Source: a bacterium (GTDB lineage Bacteria > Arandabacterota > Arandabacteria > Arandabacterales > Arandabacteraceae). From it: 64,000 bases of DNA. The position numbers were made by a program, and so were the translations under genes. Location of the stretch: positions 62,001 to 126,000 of the forward strand of contig JAOZOU010000002.1 of the NCBI GenBank assembly GCA_029933125.1. The letters run 5' to 3'. Shown here piece by piece: positions 1 to 8,581 of the stretch. Within the stretch, counting starts at the first letter, position 1; every line of letters starts with the position of its first letter. The notes under the pieces are model-generated. The model saw nothing but the letters and a program-made list of their open reading frames with translations. It searched no databases and was not told where the DNA came from.

Positions 1-1
1 G

Positions 2-442
2 GTTGCTTATTATCAGCCTATCGGTCCCGATCTCCTGATTATTCTCAAAGGGCTAGCAGGTGGAAATGCCATCTTCTCAGCATGGCTTGCGGTGGGCTTT
101 ACCCTTGCCGGCAGCCTTGGTGGTTTCTTCCCTGCCAAAAGATTCGGAAGACGCCTCGTCAAGAGGATCTTCAAACGCAGAATGAGTGTCTTTGAGCGAT
201 TTGATCGCACGTTCGAAAGATACGGTGGCTGGTTCGTTTTTGCATCTGCCTTTGGCCCTGTCCCTTTGAGGTATGCCATCTGGCTTGCTGGTATCTCACA
301 GATGCCCCTAAGCAAGTTTGTCATTCTTGTCATCCTGGGTCTTATACCACGCTTCCTTGGTGAAGCAACACTTGTCACCTTATATGGAGATTGGGTTAAG
401 GGGGTTCTGGTGAAACTTGCACCTGGGATTTTTCCTGTCTAG
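2..442 (+). CDS. VTT-domain (DedA/SNARE-associated type) membrane protein, 5' end outside window
   Basis: The reading frame is open from the first bases of the window to a TAG at 440-442, so the N-terminus is missing. The visible 146 residues carry a glycine-rich hydrophobic segment, a basic stretch, an E-R-Y-G-G segment followed by a hydrophobic run, and a P-x-R-Y-x-x-x-x-x-A-G pattern. These are the hallmarks of the VTT (SNARE-associated, YqaA/DedA-like) domain of polytopic inner-membrane proteins. A role in lipid or undecaprenyl-phosphate handling is known for some DedA relatives, but nothing here fixes the substrate. The next gene starts 130 bases downstream on the same strand, and no clear terminator lies between. 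Confidence 0.7.
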   Translation, partial: VAYYQPIGPDLLIILKGLAGGNAIFSAWLAVGFTLAGSLGGFFPAKRFGRRLVKRIFKRRMSVFERFDRTFERYGGWFVFASAFGPVPLRYAIWLAGISQMPLSKFVILVILGLIPRFLGEATLVTLYGDWVKGVLVKLAPGIFPV

Positions 443-572
443 ATCCTGTCAATCTTACCTCACCACCAACCCTGAAATTGAAATGTGATTTTCTTCTGGC
501 GGAACCTTAGACTTGTTGAGATTATAGGGCTAGCGAAGGCTCAGCGTGTAGAGATAGCACAAGGAGATTGGA

Positions 573-2387
573 ATGAGGCTTGGTTGCAGATTGCTGGGGT
601 TAGTACTCATAATAGGTTTGTGTGGCTGTAGTAGCACCGTCCGTAAAGGTGGTAGGCAACTTAAGAAGGTTACTTTCACTTTCAAGCCCAATGCTTCCTA
701 CGAGAGAGTCTATCTTGCGGCAACCTTCAACGGATGGAGCACGGATGCTCTCCCCATGAGGCATGAAGGGAATGTCTATACTGTGACAATTCCCCTGAGC
801 GTAGGTTCCTACCAGTATAAGTTTGTCGCCGACGGAAACTGGATAACGGATGACAAAGCTCAAGCCTTTGCGCCAGATGGTTTTGGTGGACGCAATTCAG
901 TCGTAGTTGTCGACAATTCCTTCCCGGATTGGGATCTCAAGATAGGTGATGGCAGGATACTCACAGAGGGGCTTCGTCACGGCGGTCGTCCGTGGGAAAG
1001 AATCCTCAATTCGGATAGCACAACCACTCTTCGTCTAAGGGTTTGGAGTGATGACATTGAGCGAATTGAGATCTGCTGGGATTCCACAGCTGCAGGCTTC
1101 CCAGGAAACTGTCAGCCGATGGAACTCTTCGATAGCGATGGCATCCATGACTACTACGAGGCCGACGTTCCAGCAGTGAAATTCTCCTACTTCTTCAAAG
1201 TAGTTGATGGTAATGCCGTTATCGTCGTCGATCGTGGGTTTCCTCGAAATTTGGAGTATGGTGGATTGAGTCCGTTTGAATACAATTCCCAATCCCCACC
1301 TTTCGAGACCCCAGCCTGGGTTGAGACCTCAATAATTTACCAAATCTTCCCTGAAAGATTTGCCAATGGCTCACAGGAGAACGATCCTGATTTTTCCGAG
1401 TGGTACTATGAGGGTTCGAGGAACCTGCCACCTTCAGGCAAAACGAATAGTGAATACTTCCACCTTGTGAAAGATTGGTACGATGTTGATGGTCTGAAGA
1501 GAAGTCCATACAGAACAGATGGCAAGCCTGATTGGAATTCTTTCTATGGCGGCGACGTTGCCGGCATAAGTGACAACCTTGACTATCTCGTCGATCTTGG
1601 AGTGACCGCAATCTATCTTAATCCTATCTTTCAAGCCAAGAGCAATCACAAGTACGATGCAGCCGACTACATGAGGGTTGATCCCCATTTCGGATCGAAT
1701 GAGGAATTCAAGCAGTTTGTTGACAAATGCCACACCTACGGCTTACGTGTGATTCTCGATTTGGCTATCAATCACACGGGCCATACCTTCTGGGCATTTG
1801 TGGATGCTCGCCGCAAGGGACGCGACTCAGAATACTGGAATTGGTACGAATGGAAATCCTGGCCCGTGCCAGGTGATTCAGTATGGGCTCCACCAAATCC
1901 ACTCGACTATTACAGCTGCTGGTGGGGTTTCGGACAGATGCCAACTTTGAATTTTGACCTTGCACGACCTGACGCTCACGAAGCAGGTGTAAACAAAATT
2001 GAGGACGCACAACCCAACTGGGATCTCATAACCTATCTCCTTGATGTGGCTACTTATTGGCTGGATGAGATGGATGTTGATGGCTTCCGACTTGACGTTG
2101 CTGGTGATGTTCCGTTTTGGTTCTGGCAGATCTTTAGAGACCATGTGAAAAAGATCAAACCCGATGCTTACATCGTTGGTGAGCTCTGGGGTTCGTCACC
2201 CGACTGGGTTAGCAGCAACTACTTCGATGCGGTGATGAATTATCATTTCTTCCGAGAACCGGTGATAGGCTTTATTGCAAGGGGAACTATGAGTGCTGAG
2301 GAATTCGACAGAACGCTTGCTCGGGGAAGACTCATATATCCTCCAGAGGGGGGTCAAGGCGATGATGAATCTTCTCGGGAGCCATGA
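573..2387 (+). CDS. GH13 alpha-amylase/neopullulanase-like lipoprotein, N-terminal part (frameshifted)
   Basis: Secreted starch- or glycogen-degrading enzyme of family GH13, cut by a frameshift. The N-terminus is a lipoprotein signal ending L-C-G-C (Cys about residue 19). Residues about 33-115 form a CBM48-like glycogen-binding beta-sandwich, and about 150-235 a second N-terminal sandwich of the kind seen in neopullulanases. The catalytic barrel starts near the I-Y-Q-I-F-P-E-R-F motif. Conserved region I is D-x-x-I-N-H, region II is G-F-R-L-D (nucleophile Asp508) and region III is V-G-E-L-W (acid/base Glu537). The last conserved region and the C-terminal domain are in another frame downstream (2293-2895). 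An AAGGAGA ribosome site precedes the ATG. The GT4 gene follows, suggesting a carbohydrate theme. Confidence 0.85.
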   Translation: MRLGCRLLGLVLIIGLCGCSSTVRKGGRQLKKVTFTFKPNASYERVYLAATFNGWSTDALPMRHEGNVYTVTIPLSVGSYQYKFVADGNWITDDKAQAFAPDGFGGRNSVVVVDNSFPDWDLKIGDGRILTEGLRHGGRPWERILNSDSTTTLRLRVWSDDIERIEICWDSTAAGFPGNCQPMELFDSDGIHDYYEADVPAVKFSYFFKVVDGNAVIVVDRGFPRNLEYGGLSPFEYNSQSPPFETPAWVETSIIYQIFPERFANGSQENDPDFSEWYYEGSRNLPPSGKTNSEYFHLVKDWYDVDGLKRSPYRTDGKPDWNSFYGGDVAGISDNLDYLVDLGVTAIYLNPIFQAKSNHKYDAADYMRVDPHFGSNEEFKQFVDKCHTYGLRVILDLAINHTGHTFWAFVDARRKGRDSEYWNWYEWKSWPVPGDSVWAPPNPLDYYSCWWGFGQMPTLNFDLARPDAHEAGVNKIEDAQPNWDLITYLLDVATYWLDEMDVDGFRLDVAGDVPFWFWQIFRDHVKKIKPDAYIVGELWGSSPDWVSSNYFDAVMNYHFFREPVIGFIARGTMSAEEFDRTLARGRLIYPPEGGQGDDESSREP

Positions 2388-2895
2388 TACCCAACGCTTT
2401 CTCACCCTGGCTGGGGATGATATCCGCAGGCTCAAGTTAGCTTTCTTATTCAGTTTTACATATGTTGGTGCGCCGACTATCTACTATGGCGATGAAATAG
2501 GCATGAGGGGAGGGGGAGATCCTGACTGCCGCCGACCATTCTACTGGCGCTGGCAAGATGAGCCTGAGAGGGTTCGTCTCCATGCCTATGTTTGCAAGCT
2601 CATAAGATTACGAAGACAGAATCCTTGCCTGAGCGTCGGAGGTTTCGAAACCCTGATAGCTCGCGGTAGGATTTATGCCTATCGGAGGTATCTTGAGAGG
2701 GAGGAAATTGTAGTCGTTCTTAATGCTGACACCAAATCTCTAAGCGTTGAAGTACCAATCGGTGAAGACAAGGCGGGCTACATTGATATCCTCGATAAAG
2801 AGCTTTGGAAGGCGGAATCGAGGGGTGGGAAGAAGGTTGTAAGGATTCCTGTTGAGGCGATCTCAGGCAGGTTGCTCAAACCCAAGCCAGACTGA
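2293..2895 (+). CDS. GH13 alpha-amylase/neopullulanase-like protein, C-terminal part (frameshifted)
   Basis: C-terminal continuation of the GH13 enzyme in the next frame. Homologous coding really begins after the G run near 2350; the formal open frame upstream of that is not meaningful. It carries conserved region IV, S-H-D-T, with the transition-state Asp at 2386-2388. The A-P-T-I-Y-Y-G-D-E-I-G-M segment typical of GH13 barrels follows, then the C-terminal beta-domain. Without the first fragment it lacks the nucleophile and acid/base, so it cannot be active alone. The stop codon overlaps the start of the following glycosyltransferase by one base (TGATG), indicating translational coupling in one transcript. 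Confidence 0.8.
   Translation: MLRNSTERLLGEDSYILQRGVKAMMNLLGSHDTQRFLTLAGDDIRRLKLAFLFSFTYVGAPTIYYGDEIGMRGGGDPDCRRPFYWRWQDEPERVRLHAYVCKLIRLRRQNPCLSVGGFETLIARGRIYAYRRYLEREEIVVVLNADTKSLSVEVPIGEDKAGYIDILDKELWKAESRGGKKVVRIPVEAISGRLLKPKPD
2348..2353 (+). other. Frameshift site in the GH13 gene: run of six G
   Basis: The two halves of the GH13 protein join perfectly if this run has five G instead of six. The upstream frame reads through Y-P-P-E-G, and the downstream frame continues G-V-K-A-M-M-N-L-L-G-S-H-D, the expected region IV. The extra base sends ribosomes to a stop at 2387. It may be an assembly error in a homopolymer, a real inactivating mutation, or a slippage site. Confidence 0.8.
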
Positions 2896-4022
2896 TGCAG
2901 GGAGCTGTGTTTCGAATTCTCAATTCATGCATTTCAAATTCCTGGAGTGAAGCAGAGTCCTCATGCTTGAGATGGGCTTATGCCCTCACTGCAAGAGGAC
3001 ACAATGTAACAACAATTGTTCCTGAGGGTAGCCGCATTGGTGAAGAGCTAAAGAGGCGAAGGCTCAACCTCGTAACCCTTCCAGGTGAAGGGCGGTGGTA
3101 TGATATCGGCTCGAGGTTCAAACTGCGATCCCTTCTCAAGCGTCACAGCATCAAGATTATTCAGGCACACACCACTCAGGATCTAAAGCTGCTCAATTTC
3201 TTGCGACTTGGCATGAAGCTTCCGAGGATTCTGTTTGCCTGGCATGGAGAGAACATGAGGCTAAGCAGGAAGGCAGTATTGGATAGATTCTCACTCTCAG
3301 GAGTTTCCCACGTGATAGTTCCGAGTGGGTTTGCAAAGGAGAGATTCGTGGACGCCACAAGCTTTAAGCGCGAGAGGGTGTCTGTCGTTTATGACGGCTT
3401 TGATGCGAGCCAGTATGAACTCGTACATCATGACAGGCTCAAGATACGTGAGAAATTGGAAATTCCGAGAAGTCATGTCATGATAGGTTGTCGTAACTGG
3501 ATTGGGCCTGATATGGGAGATCTTGAGCTCATTGAAGCGATGAGAATTGTCCTAAGACGTTTCGAAAATGCTCATCTCATACTGATTGGTGAGCAAAGAG
3601 ATAGTGAAACTGCTTACCTAGAAGCTCTTAAGGCAAAGGTCTCCGAATACGGGATGGATAGGATTGTAACTTTTGTTACTGAACTTGAAGAAATTGCCCT
3701 TCTCAGCGCAATTGATATCTTTGTCAATCCGGCTTATGAAGACATCTCTGGTACATACCTTATTGAGGCAATGCTTGCAGGGTTGCCATGCATAGCGGCC
3801 GACTCAGGTGCCTTATCTGAGATTCTTGAAAAGGGAAGGCTTGGGCTGCTTGCCGAGCCAAGAAGCGTCGAAGGTCTCGCAAAAGCACTCCTGACCCTTA
3901 TTGAAAACGAAGATTTAAGAGCGGATCTGGCGAGCAAAGCTAAAGCCCATGCCCATGAACGCTTTCGAGTTGCTCTTATGCTTGGTGCATTAGAGAAGCT
4001 TTATGCAACAAGAGCCGGGTGA
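2895..4022 (+). CDS. GT4-family glycosyltransferase
   Basis: A 375-residue GT-B fold glycosyltransferase resembling family GT4. The N-terminal half has the usual W-A-Y-A-L-x-x-R-G-H-x-V-T pattern and an H-A-x-T-T-like stretch. The C-terminal half has the nucleotide-sugar-binding region with the paired acidic residues of the E-x7-E motif (Y-E-D-I-S-G-T-Y-L-I-E-A-M-L-A-G-L-P). No signal peptide or membrane segment is visible, so it should act in the cytoplasm. Donor and acceptor cannot be told from sequence. It is coupled to the GH13 gene by a one-base overlap. It converges on the minus-strand citrate lyase operon, whose last stop lies 31 bases away, and no terminator hairpin is evident between them. 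Confidence 0.8.
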   Translation: MQGAVFRILNSCISNSWSEAESSCLRWAYALTARGHNVTTIVPEGSRIGEELKRRRLNLVTLPGEGRWYDIGSRFKLRSLLKRHSIKIIQAHTTQDLKLLNFLRLGMKLPRILFAWHGENMRLSRKAVLDRFSLSGVSHVIVPSGFAKERFVDATSFKRERVSVVYDGFDASQYELVHHDRLKIREKLEIPRSHVMIGCRNWIGPDMGDLELIEAMRIVLRRFENAHLILIGEQRDSETAYLEALKAKVSEYGMDRIVTFVTELEEIALLSAIDIFVNPAYEDISGTYLIEAMLAGLPCIAADSGALSEILEKGRLGLLAEPRSVEGLAKALLTLIENEDLRADLASKAKAHAHERFRVALMLGALEKLYATRAG

Positions 4023-4052
4023 GGATCGGTCATGCCAGCCGAAGGCGAGCTT

Positions 4053-5612
4053 TCACTGAGCGATCTCCCTGACACAGTCAATTAGGGTTCCATCCACCCA
4101 CTTTATTGCAGCAACGACCCGATCCTTGAACTTTGGTTTGGCTGGCTTGCCACCACATATTTTCTCAACTTCTGCCTTTATGTCCTCAATGCTTCGAATG
4201 GGCAGATTGGAGCCCTTAACCGCATCAATAAGGTCAATTCTTCTCGGGTTTATTGCAATCCCTCGCTCTGTCACAACAACATCAATTAGCTCTCCTGGGC
4301 CACACAGGGTCGTCACCTCATCAACAATCACAGGGATTCTATCGCGGAAGGAAGGGATTGGTAGGATGGTGCATTTAGCAAAGAGACAGTTTTGCCAGCC
4401 ACCGATGCCATGAAGAAGCAGGCCATCGGAATGTGTGACCACGTTTGCATTGAAGTTTACATCAACCTCGGTTGCTCCAAGGACTACAACATCAACCATA
4501 CTAGCAAAATTGCCCTTGCCATGATAATTGTAGCTTGTAAAGGGGCTTGTCCAAACATGATTGGCGTTCTCACGCATTGACCTTACACCTTCGAGGTCAA
4601 ATGTCTGACCATCGAGGATGTAATCAGTCAAGCCTTCCTCAAGCATCTCAACCGTATAGCGAGTACTGCCAGCTCGCACGAAGCGCGCCTTAACACCTGC
4701 TTGCTTCATCATATCCTTAAGAAAGATTGCAAAGGCAAGAGCTGTACCACCCGCACCCCCCTGAAAGGAGAAGCCATCCTTCATGATCCCGGCCTCTCTT
4801 ACAAAGCGAGCTGCGAGCTCGGCAATGAGAAGGCGGTCTGGGCTTCTTGTTATCTCCGTGGTCCCTGAGACAATCTTGCTTGCATCACCAATGCGATCAA
4901 CGACAACGACATAATCGACATAGTTTCCATGTATTTGCCAGGGGACGCACGGGAAGGGAACAAGATTGTCTGTCACTATTATGACCTTATCTGCGTACTG
5001 GGAATCAGCTAGTGCAAAGCCAAGCAAACCACATGCTGATGGACCCGTTAGCCCATTTGCATTACCAAAGGGATCAGCAGTCGGAGCGGCAATGACAGCA
5101 ATATCTATGTGTACTTCACCATCCTGGACTGCTTGATGGCGTCCACCGTGGGAACGCAGTACACCCATTCCGCGCATCTTGCCACGTGAACAGAATTCAC
5201 CGAGTGGACCGTTCATGCTTCCTTCAATATGATCGATCACTCCACTTTCAAGGTGCTTGATGTTGTGAGCGTGACACGGAAAGGATGCGCTTGGAAACCA
5301 CATGAGATCTTTAACACCCATCTCAGCAGCGGTATCGAATACCATATTGGCGACATAGTCACCGTTTCTCAAATGATGATGGGTCGAGATTGTCATACCA
5401 TCCTTGAGACCTGCAAGTTCAAGAGCTGTTCTCAGATCTTTGACAATCTTATTTCCATCAGCGTGATAATCGACGCACGATGCAATAGGAGGAGCTGCCT
5501 TGTGTCCCTTGGGTTTGTACTTGCCAACTCCAGCAAACGGCACCTGGGGTCTGCCATTTACCACCTTCGGGACGAATCTGCCTAAAACGTTGCGAACCAA
5601 TTCATCCTTCAT
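4053..5612 (-). CDS. citF: Citrate lyase alpha subunit (CoA/ACP transferase)
   Basis: Alpha subunit of citrate lyase, which transfers the acetyl-ACP thioester to citrate to form citryl-ACP. At 519 residues it matches the family. It shows the K-V-V-N-G-R-P-Q-V-P-F and T-I-S-T-H-H-H-L-R-N-G-D segments, a G-G-R-H-Q-A block and the C-terminal G-P-G-E-L-I-D-V-V-V-T-E-R-G-I-A-I-N-P-R motif. The ATG at 5612 is chosen because a GGAGGGAG ribosome site sits just upstream. A longer in-frame start at 5663 lies inside the previous gene and has no such site. It overlaps the CitDE gene by 11 bases. It is the last gene of a six-gene minus-strand operon running from isocitrate dehydrogenase. Confidence 0.92.
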   Translation of the reverse strand: MKDELVRNVLGRFVPKVVNGRPQVPFAGVGKYKPKGHKAAPPIASCVDYHADGNKIVKDLRTALELAGLKDGMTISTHHHLRNGDYVANMVFDTAAEMGVKDLMWFPSASFPCHAHNIKHLESGVIDHIEGSMNGPLGEFCSRGKMRGMGVLRSHGGRHQAVQDGEVHIDIAVIAAPTADPFGNANGLTGPSACGLLGFALADSQYADKVIIVTDNLVPFPCVPWQIHGNYVDYVVVVDRIGDASKIVSGTTEITRSPDRLLIAELAARFVREAGIMKDGFSFQGGAGGTALAFAIFLKDMMKQAGVKARFVRAGSTRYTVEMLEEGLTDYILDGQTFDLEGVRSMRENANHVWTSPFTSYNYHGKGNFASMVDVVVLGATEVDVNFNANVVTHSDGLLLHGIGGWQNCLFAKCTILPIPSFRDRIPVIVDEVTTLCGPGELIDVVVTERGIAINPRRIDLIDAVKGSNLPIRSIEDIKAEVEKICGGKPAKPKFKDRVVAAIKWVDGTLIDCVREIAQ

Positions 5613-6819
5613 GTTGCTCCCTCCAATTGTCAGGTAGCTTGCCAGTGGCAATTGCAAGATCAACGGTGCGGATGGCTCTCTTTACAACTGGTGGATCAAT
5701 CATCTTGCTCCCAAGGGCAACAACACCAAGCCCTTTGGATTGAGCTTCCTCAAAAGCAAGGACGATACGTTTAGCCTTCTCAATCTCTTCATCACTTGGA
5801 GCAAATGCCTCATGTATCACATTTATTTGCCTTGGGTGGATGCAACCCTTGCCTTCGAAACCAAGTGACTTCGCTTCAAGAACACTCTGCCGAAGTCCTT
5901 CCATGTCCCGGACATCGGAAAAGACGGTGTCGATTGGCTGGATGCCAGCTGCACGTGCTGCATTGACTACTTCACATCTTGCCCAGAAGCTCTCCCTGCC
6001 ATCTTTGGTTCTCTGTGTGCCAATGTCAGCGGTATAGTCTTCAAGGCCGATGGTTAGAGCAACAACGTTTGGTGATGCCGAGGCTATCTCGAATGCCTTT
6101 ATAGCTCCACGTGCGGATTCGATTATGGGCATAAGAAACGTTGGCTGACTTATTCCATTGGCTTGCCGGATTGCTTCAATCTTGCTATCAACTTGCTTCA
6201 CCTGCTCAGCATCTTCACACTTTGGAATGAGAACGACATGAACATTGTGTGGGATGGTAAATTCGAGATCGATGTAGCCCAGCTTCCCTTGATTGATGCG
6301 TATCATGCGCTCGGCACCCATGAAATCCACCTGACGAAGAGCGTTACGGACGAGTATCCTTGCTGCATCTTTCTCGTCTGGATGAACGCTATCTTCAAGG
6401 TCGAGGATTATGCCATCAGGATGATGAATGCCGGCATTGATCATAAACTTGGGTTCATTGCCAGGAAGATATAGCCTTGAGCGACGCATGCGATCGCGAC
6501 TTGTAGTGTAGGTGCATTCAGATAGCATCGGAGGAAGATAGGGTTGGCTTGGCTCCAAACCCAGTCTTCTTACAGCTGCTTCAAGCCTTGCCATGATGAC
6601 AAAGGGTAGGGCGCCTTGATCCTCGATTTCCACACGGGCACTTCCAATGCCCATAGTCCTCAATCCATCTTCGATGAGACTTCTTATTGAATCTCCATAG
6701 AGGGTGGCGGTTTTTGACTTAACTTCAATCTCTATCGTACCGCTCTTGGTCTCTTCAATTGAGATCCAGCAGTCTGATCTTATGTCAGCGCCGCGCCTGC
6801 CAGCTTCACCTCTCGCCAT
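5602..6819 (-). CDS. citE: Citrate lyase gamma-beta fusion (CitD acyl carrier protein + CitE lyase)
   Basis: A single 405-residue protein joins two citrate lyase subunits usually encoded separately. Residues about 1-88 match CitD, the acyl carrier protein that bears the phosphoribosyl-dephospho-CoA arm. They include an S-D-C-W-I-S-I segment placing a Ser at the attachment position, and the C-terminal A-R-L-E-A-A-V-R-R. Residues about 108-405 are CitE, which cleaves citryl-ACP to oxaloacetate and acetyl-ACP. They show R-R-S-R-L-Y-L-P-G-N, the D-L-E-D-S-V acidic motif and G-C-I-H-P-R. A 14-base overlap with the upstream hydro-lyase gene points to coupling. No citC, citX or citG gene for prosthetic-group activation is visible in the window. 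Confidence 0.9.
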   Translation of the reverse strand: MARGEAGRRGADIRSDCWISIEETKSGTIEIEVKSKTATLYGDSIRSLIEDGLRTMGIGSARVEIEDQGALPFVIMARLEAAVRRLGLEPSQPYLPPMLSECTYTTSRDRMRRSRLYLPGNEPKFMINAGIHHPDGIILDLEDSVHPDEKDAARILVRNALRQVDFMGAERMIRINQGKLGYIDLEFTIPHNVHVVLIPKCEDAEQVKQVDSKIEAIRQANGISQPTFLMPIIESARGAIKAFEIASASPNVVALTIGLEDYTADIGTQRTKDGRESFWARCEVVNAARAAGIQPIDTVFSDVRDMEGLRQSVLEAKSLGFEGKGCIHPRQINVIHEAFAPSDEEIEKAKRIVLAFEEAQSKGLGVVALGSKMIDPPVVKRAIRTVDLAIATGKLPDNWREQHEG

Positions 6820-7309
6820 GCACCTGCCCCCTTTCCTTTAGCTTGGCTCTTACATGTTCGAGAAGTCCACCCGCATCTCTGATTGCGATTATCTCAGGTG
6901 GCAGTTTAGGAAAAGTGAATTGTTTGGAGTCAACTCTAAGCGTGCCTTCCTCGGGTTTGATCTCAATCTGGTCACCCTCACGATAGGCATCCACTGCCTC
7001 AGGACATTCAATGAGGATGAGGCCCTGATTGATTGCAGATCTATAGAAGATGCGTGCAAAGCTCTTCGCAACCACAGCCTTGATTCCCATTGCCTTAAGG
7101 CCAACAGTGGGTTGCTCACGTGAGCTCCCACAGCCGAAGTTCTCACCTGCTAGTATGACATCCCCTGGCTTTGCTTCCTTGGCAAAGCTCGGATCGAGAT
7201 CCTCGAGGAGATGAGGGATTATCTCCTCAGGCCTGCTGCAGGTATAAGTATATTTGCCAGGAAAGAGCATGTCGGTGTTGATATCATCCCCGTACTTCCA
7301 GATACGCAT
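6806..7309 (-). CDS. LeuD/HacB-type hydro-lyase small subunit
   Basis: Swivel-domain small subunit (167 residues) of a two-subunit aconitase-superfamily hydro-lyase. It has D-D-I-N-T-D at the N-terminus, G-E-N-F-G-C-G-S-S-R-E-Q, the usual active-site loop, and A-K-S-F-A-R-I-F-Y-R-S-A-I-N-Q-G. The short substrate-specificity loop reads Y-T-Y-T. From memory, homoaconitases carry Y-L-R-T and isopropylmalate isomerases Y-L-V-x, so the substrate is not clear from this loop. It sits 15 bases after the LeuC-like partner and shares an operon with a separate full-length aconitase. A GAGGA ribosome site precedes the ATG. Possible substrates are isopropylmalate, homoaconitate, dimethylmalate or a citrate analogue. 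Confidence 0.85.
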   Translation of the reverse strand: MRIWKYGDDINTDMLFPGKYTYTCSRPEEIIPHLLEDLDPSFAKEAKPGDVILAGENFGCGSSREQPTVGLKAMGIKAVVAKSFARIFYRSAINQGLILIECPEAVDAYREGDQIEIKPEEGTLRVDSKQFTFPKLPPEIIAIRDAGGLLEHVRAKLKERGQVHGER

Positions 7310-7324
7310 ATTTCCTCCTTGAGT

Positions 7325-8581
7325 CTAAGTTATCTCACGCGGATCTGTTATCTGGCCTGTTACTGCACTAGCGGCTACAGTTGCCGGGCTTGCAAGATAT
7401 ATCTCTGCATCACGGCATCCCATGCGCCCTTTGAAATTACGATTCGCTGTGCTGAGGCACCTTTCACCAGGAGCTAGAACTCCCTGATGAGCTCCGAGGC
7501 AAGGTCCACATCCTGGGGGAAGAATCATACCTCCGGCTTCAACCAAGGTTGCAAGTGTTCCATCTCTGGCTGCCTCAAGCATGATCTCCCTACTTGCCGG
7601 AAGAATCAGGAGTCGCGATCCTCTGTGAACATGTTTACCCCGAAGGATGTCTGCAGCAATGTGAAGATCTGAAAGGCGACCATTGGTACAGGTTCCTATC
7701 AGGAATTGGTCAATCTCGACCCCTGCAACCTCAGCCGCAGGGACAACGTTGTCCACACGATGAGGCAAGGCAACCACGGGTAGAATCGAGGAAAGATCAT
7801 AATCAAGCTCCCTGATGTAAGAGGCATCCTCGTCTGCCCATATCGCTTCCCAGGTTTCCTCACCTCTTTCAGAAAGGTAAGCCCTTGTCACCTCATCAAC
7901 AGGAAAGACAGCATTCTTTGCGCCCATCTCAACACCCATATTGGCAATTGTCAGGCGATCTTCGATTGATAGGCTGGCGACGTTACCATGGAATTCGACT
8001 GAAAGATAGTTGGCACCACTTGCACCAATGCCACCAATTATGTGAAGGATAAGATCCTTGGCTGCTGATGGCGAGGTCAGGCTACCTGTGAGATTGATTT
8101 TCATGGAATTGGGTACCCTCAGCCAGGTTTCTCCTGTAAGCATTATGGCTGCTGCCTCAGTGCGATCTATACCTGTTGCAAAAGCCCCCAGAGCGCCATA
8201 TGTGCACGTGTGGGAATCGCTTCCGACAATGAGGGAACCCGGAAGGGCGTGCCCCTTGGAAACCACAACCTCATGGCAGATACCATTACCAGCATCATAG
8301 AAATTGACAATCCCAAATTTCGAGACAAACTCACGGATTCGCCTGTGATTCGTAGCCGTTTTCTCATTGCTCGGCGGTACGACATGGTCGAGGACAATAA
8401 CAGGCAAGCGCGGGTCAGCGACTCCGTAAGTTTCAAGCTCAGGGCCTATCTTTGCGATAATCGCCGCCGTGTTATCGTGAGTAAGAAGATGGTCAGGCTT
8501 TACAGTTACTATCTCGCCAATCTCAACATGGCTCTTGCCGCTCTTTCTCGCCAGAATCTTTTGAGCAAAAGTATAGCCCAT
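7325..8581 (-). CDS. LeuC/HacA/DmdA-type hydro-lyase large subunit
   Basis: Large [4Fe-4S] subunit of the two-subunit hydro-lyase (418 residues, the length of the archaeal-type LeuC2/HacA/DmdA branch). Visible features are L-D-H-V-V-P, the G-S-D-S-H-T-C-T-Y-G-A segment, and the three cluster cysteines in I-G-T-C-T-N-G-R and P-P-G-C-G-P-C-L-G. The start overlaps the aconitase stop by one base. No leucine-pathway gene such as leuA or leuB is next to it, so a role beside the TCA enzymes is as likely as leucine synthesis. The exact reaction cannot be decided from the sequence. Confidence 0.85.
   Translation of the reverse strand: MGYTFAQKILARKSGKSHVEIGEIVTVKPDHLLTHDNTAAIIAKIGPELETYGVADPRLPVIVLDHVVPPSNEKTATNHRRIREFVSKFGIVNFYDAGNGICHEVVVSKGHALPGSLIVGSDSHTCTYGALGAFATGIDRTEAAAIMLTGETWLRVPNSMKINLTGSLTSPSAAKDLILHIIGGIGASGANYLSVEFHGNVASLSIEDRLTIANMGVEMGAKNAVFPVDEVTRAYLSERGEETWEAIWADEDASYIRELDYDLSSILPVVALPHRVDNVVPAAEVAGVEIDQFLIGTCTNGRLSDLHIAADILRGKHVHRGSRLLILPASREIMLEAARDGTLATLVEAGGMILPPGCGPCLGAHQGVLAPGERCLSTANRNFKGRMGCRDAEIYLASPATVAASAVTGQITDPREIT

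Noticed and set aside
4126-4580. Plus-strand open frames across the citrate lyase operon
   Set aside because: They are antisense to clearly conserved citF and related genes and show no ribosome sites or protein motifs.
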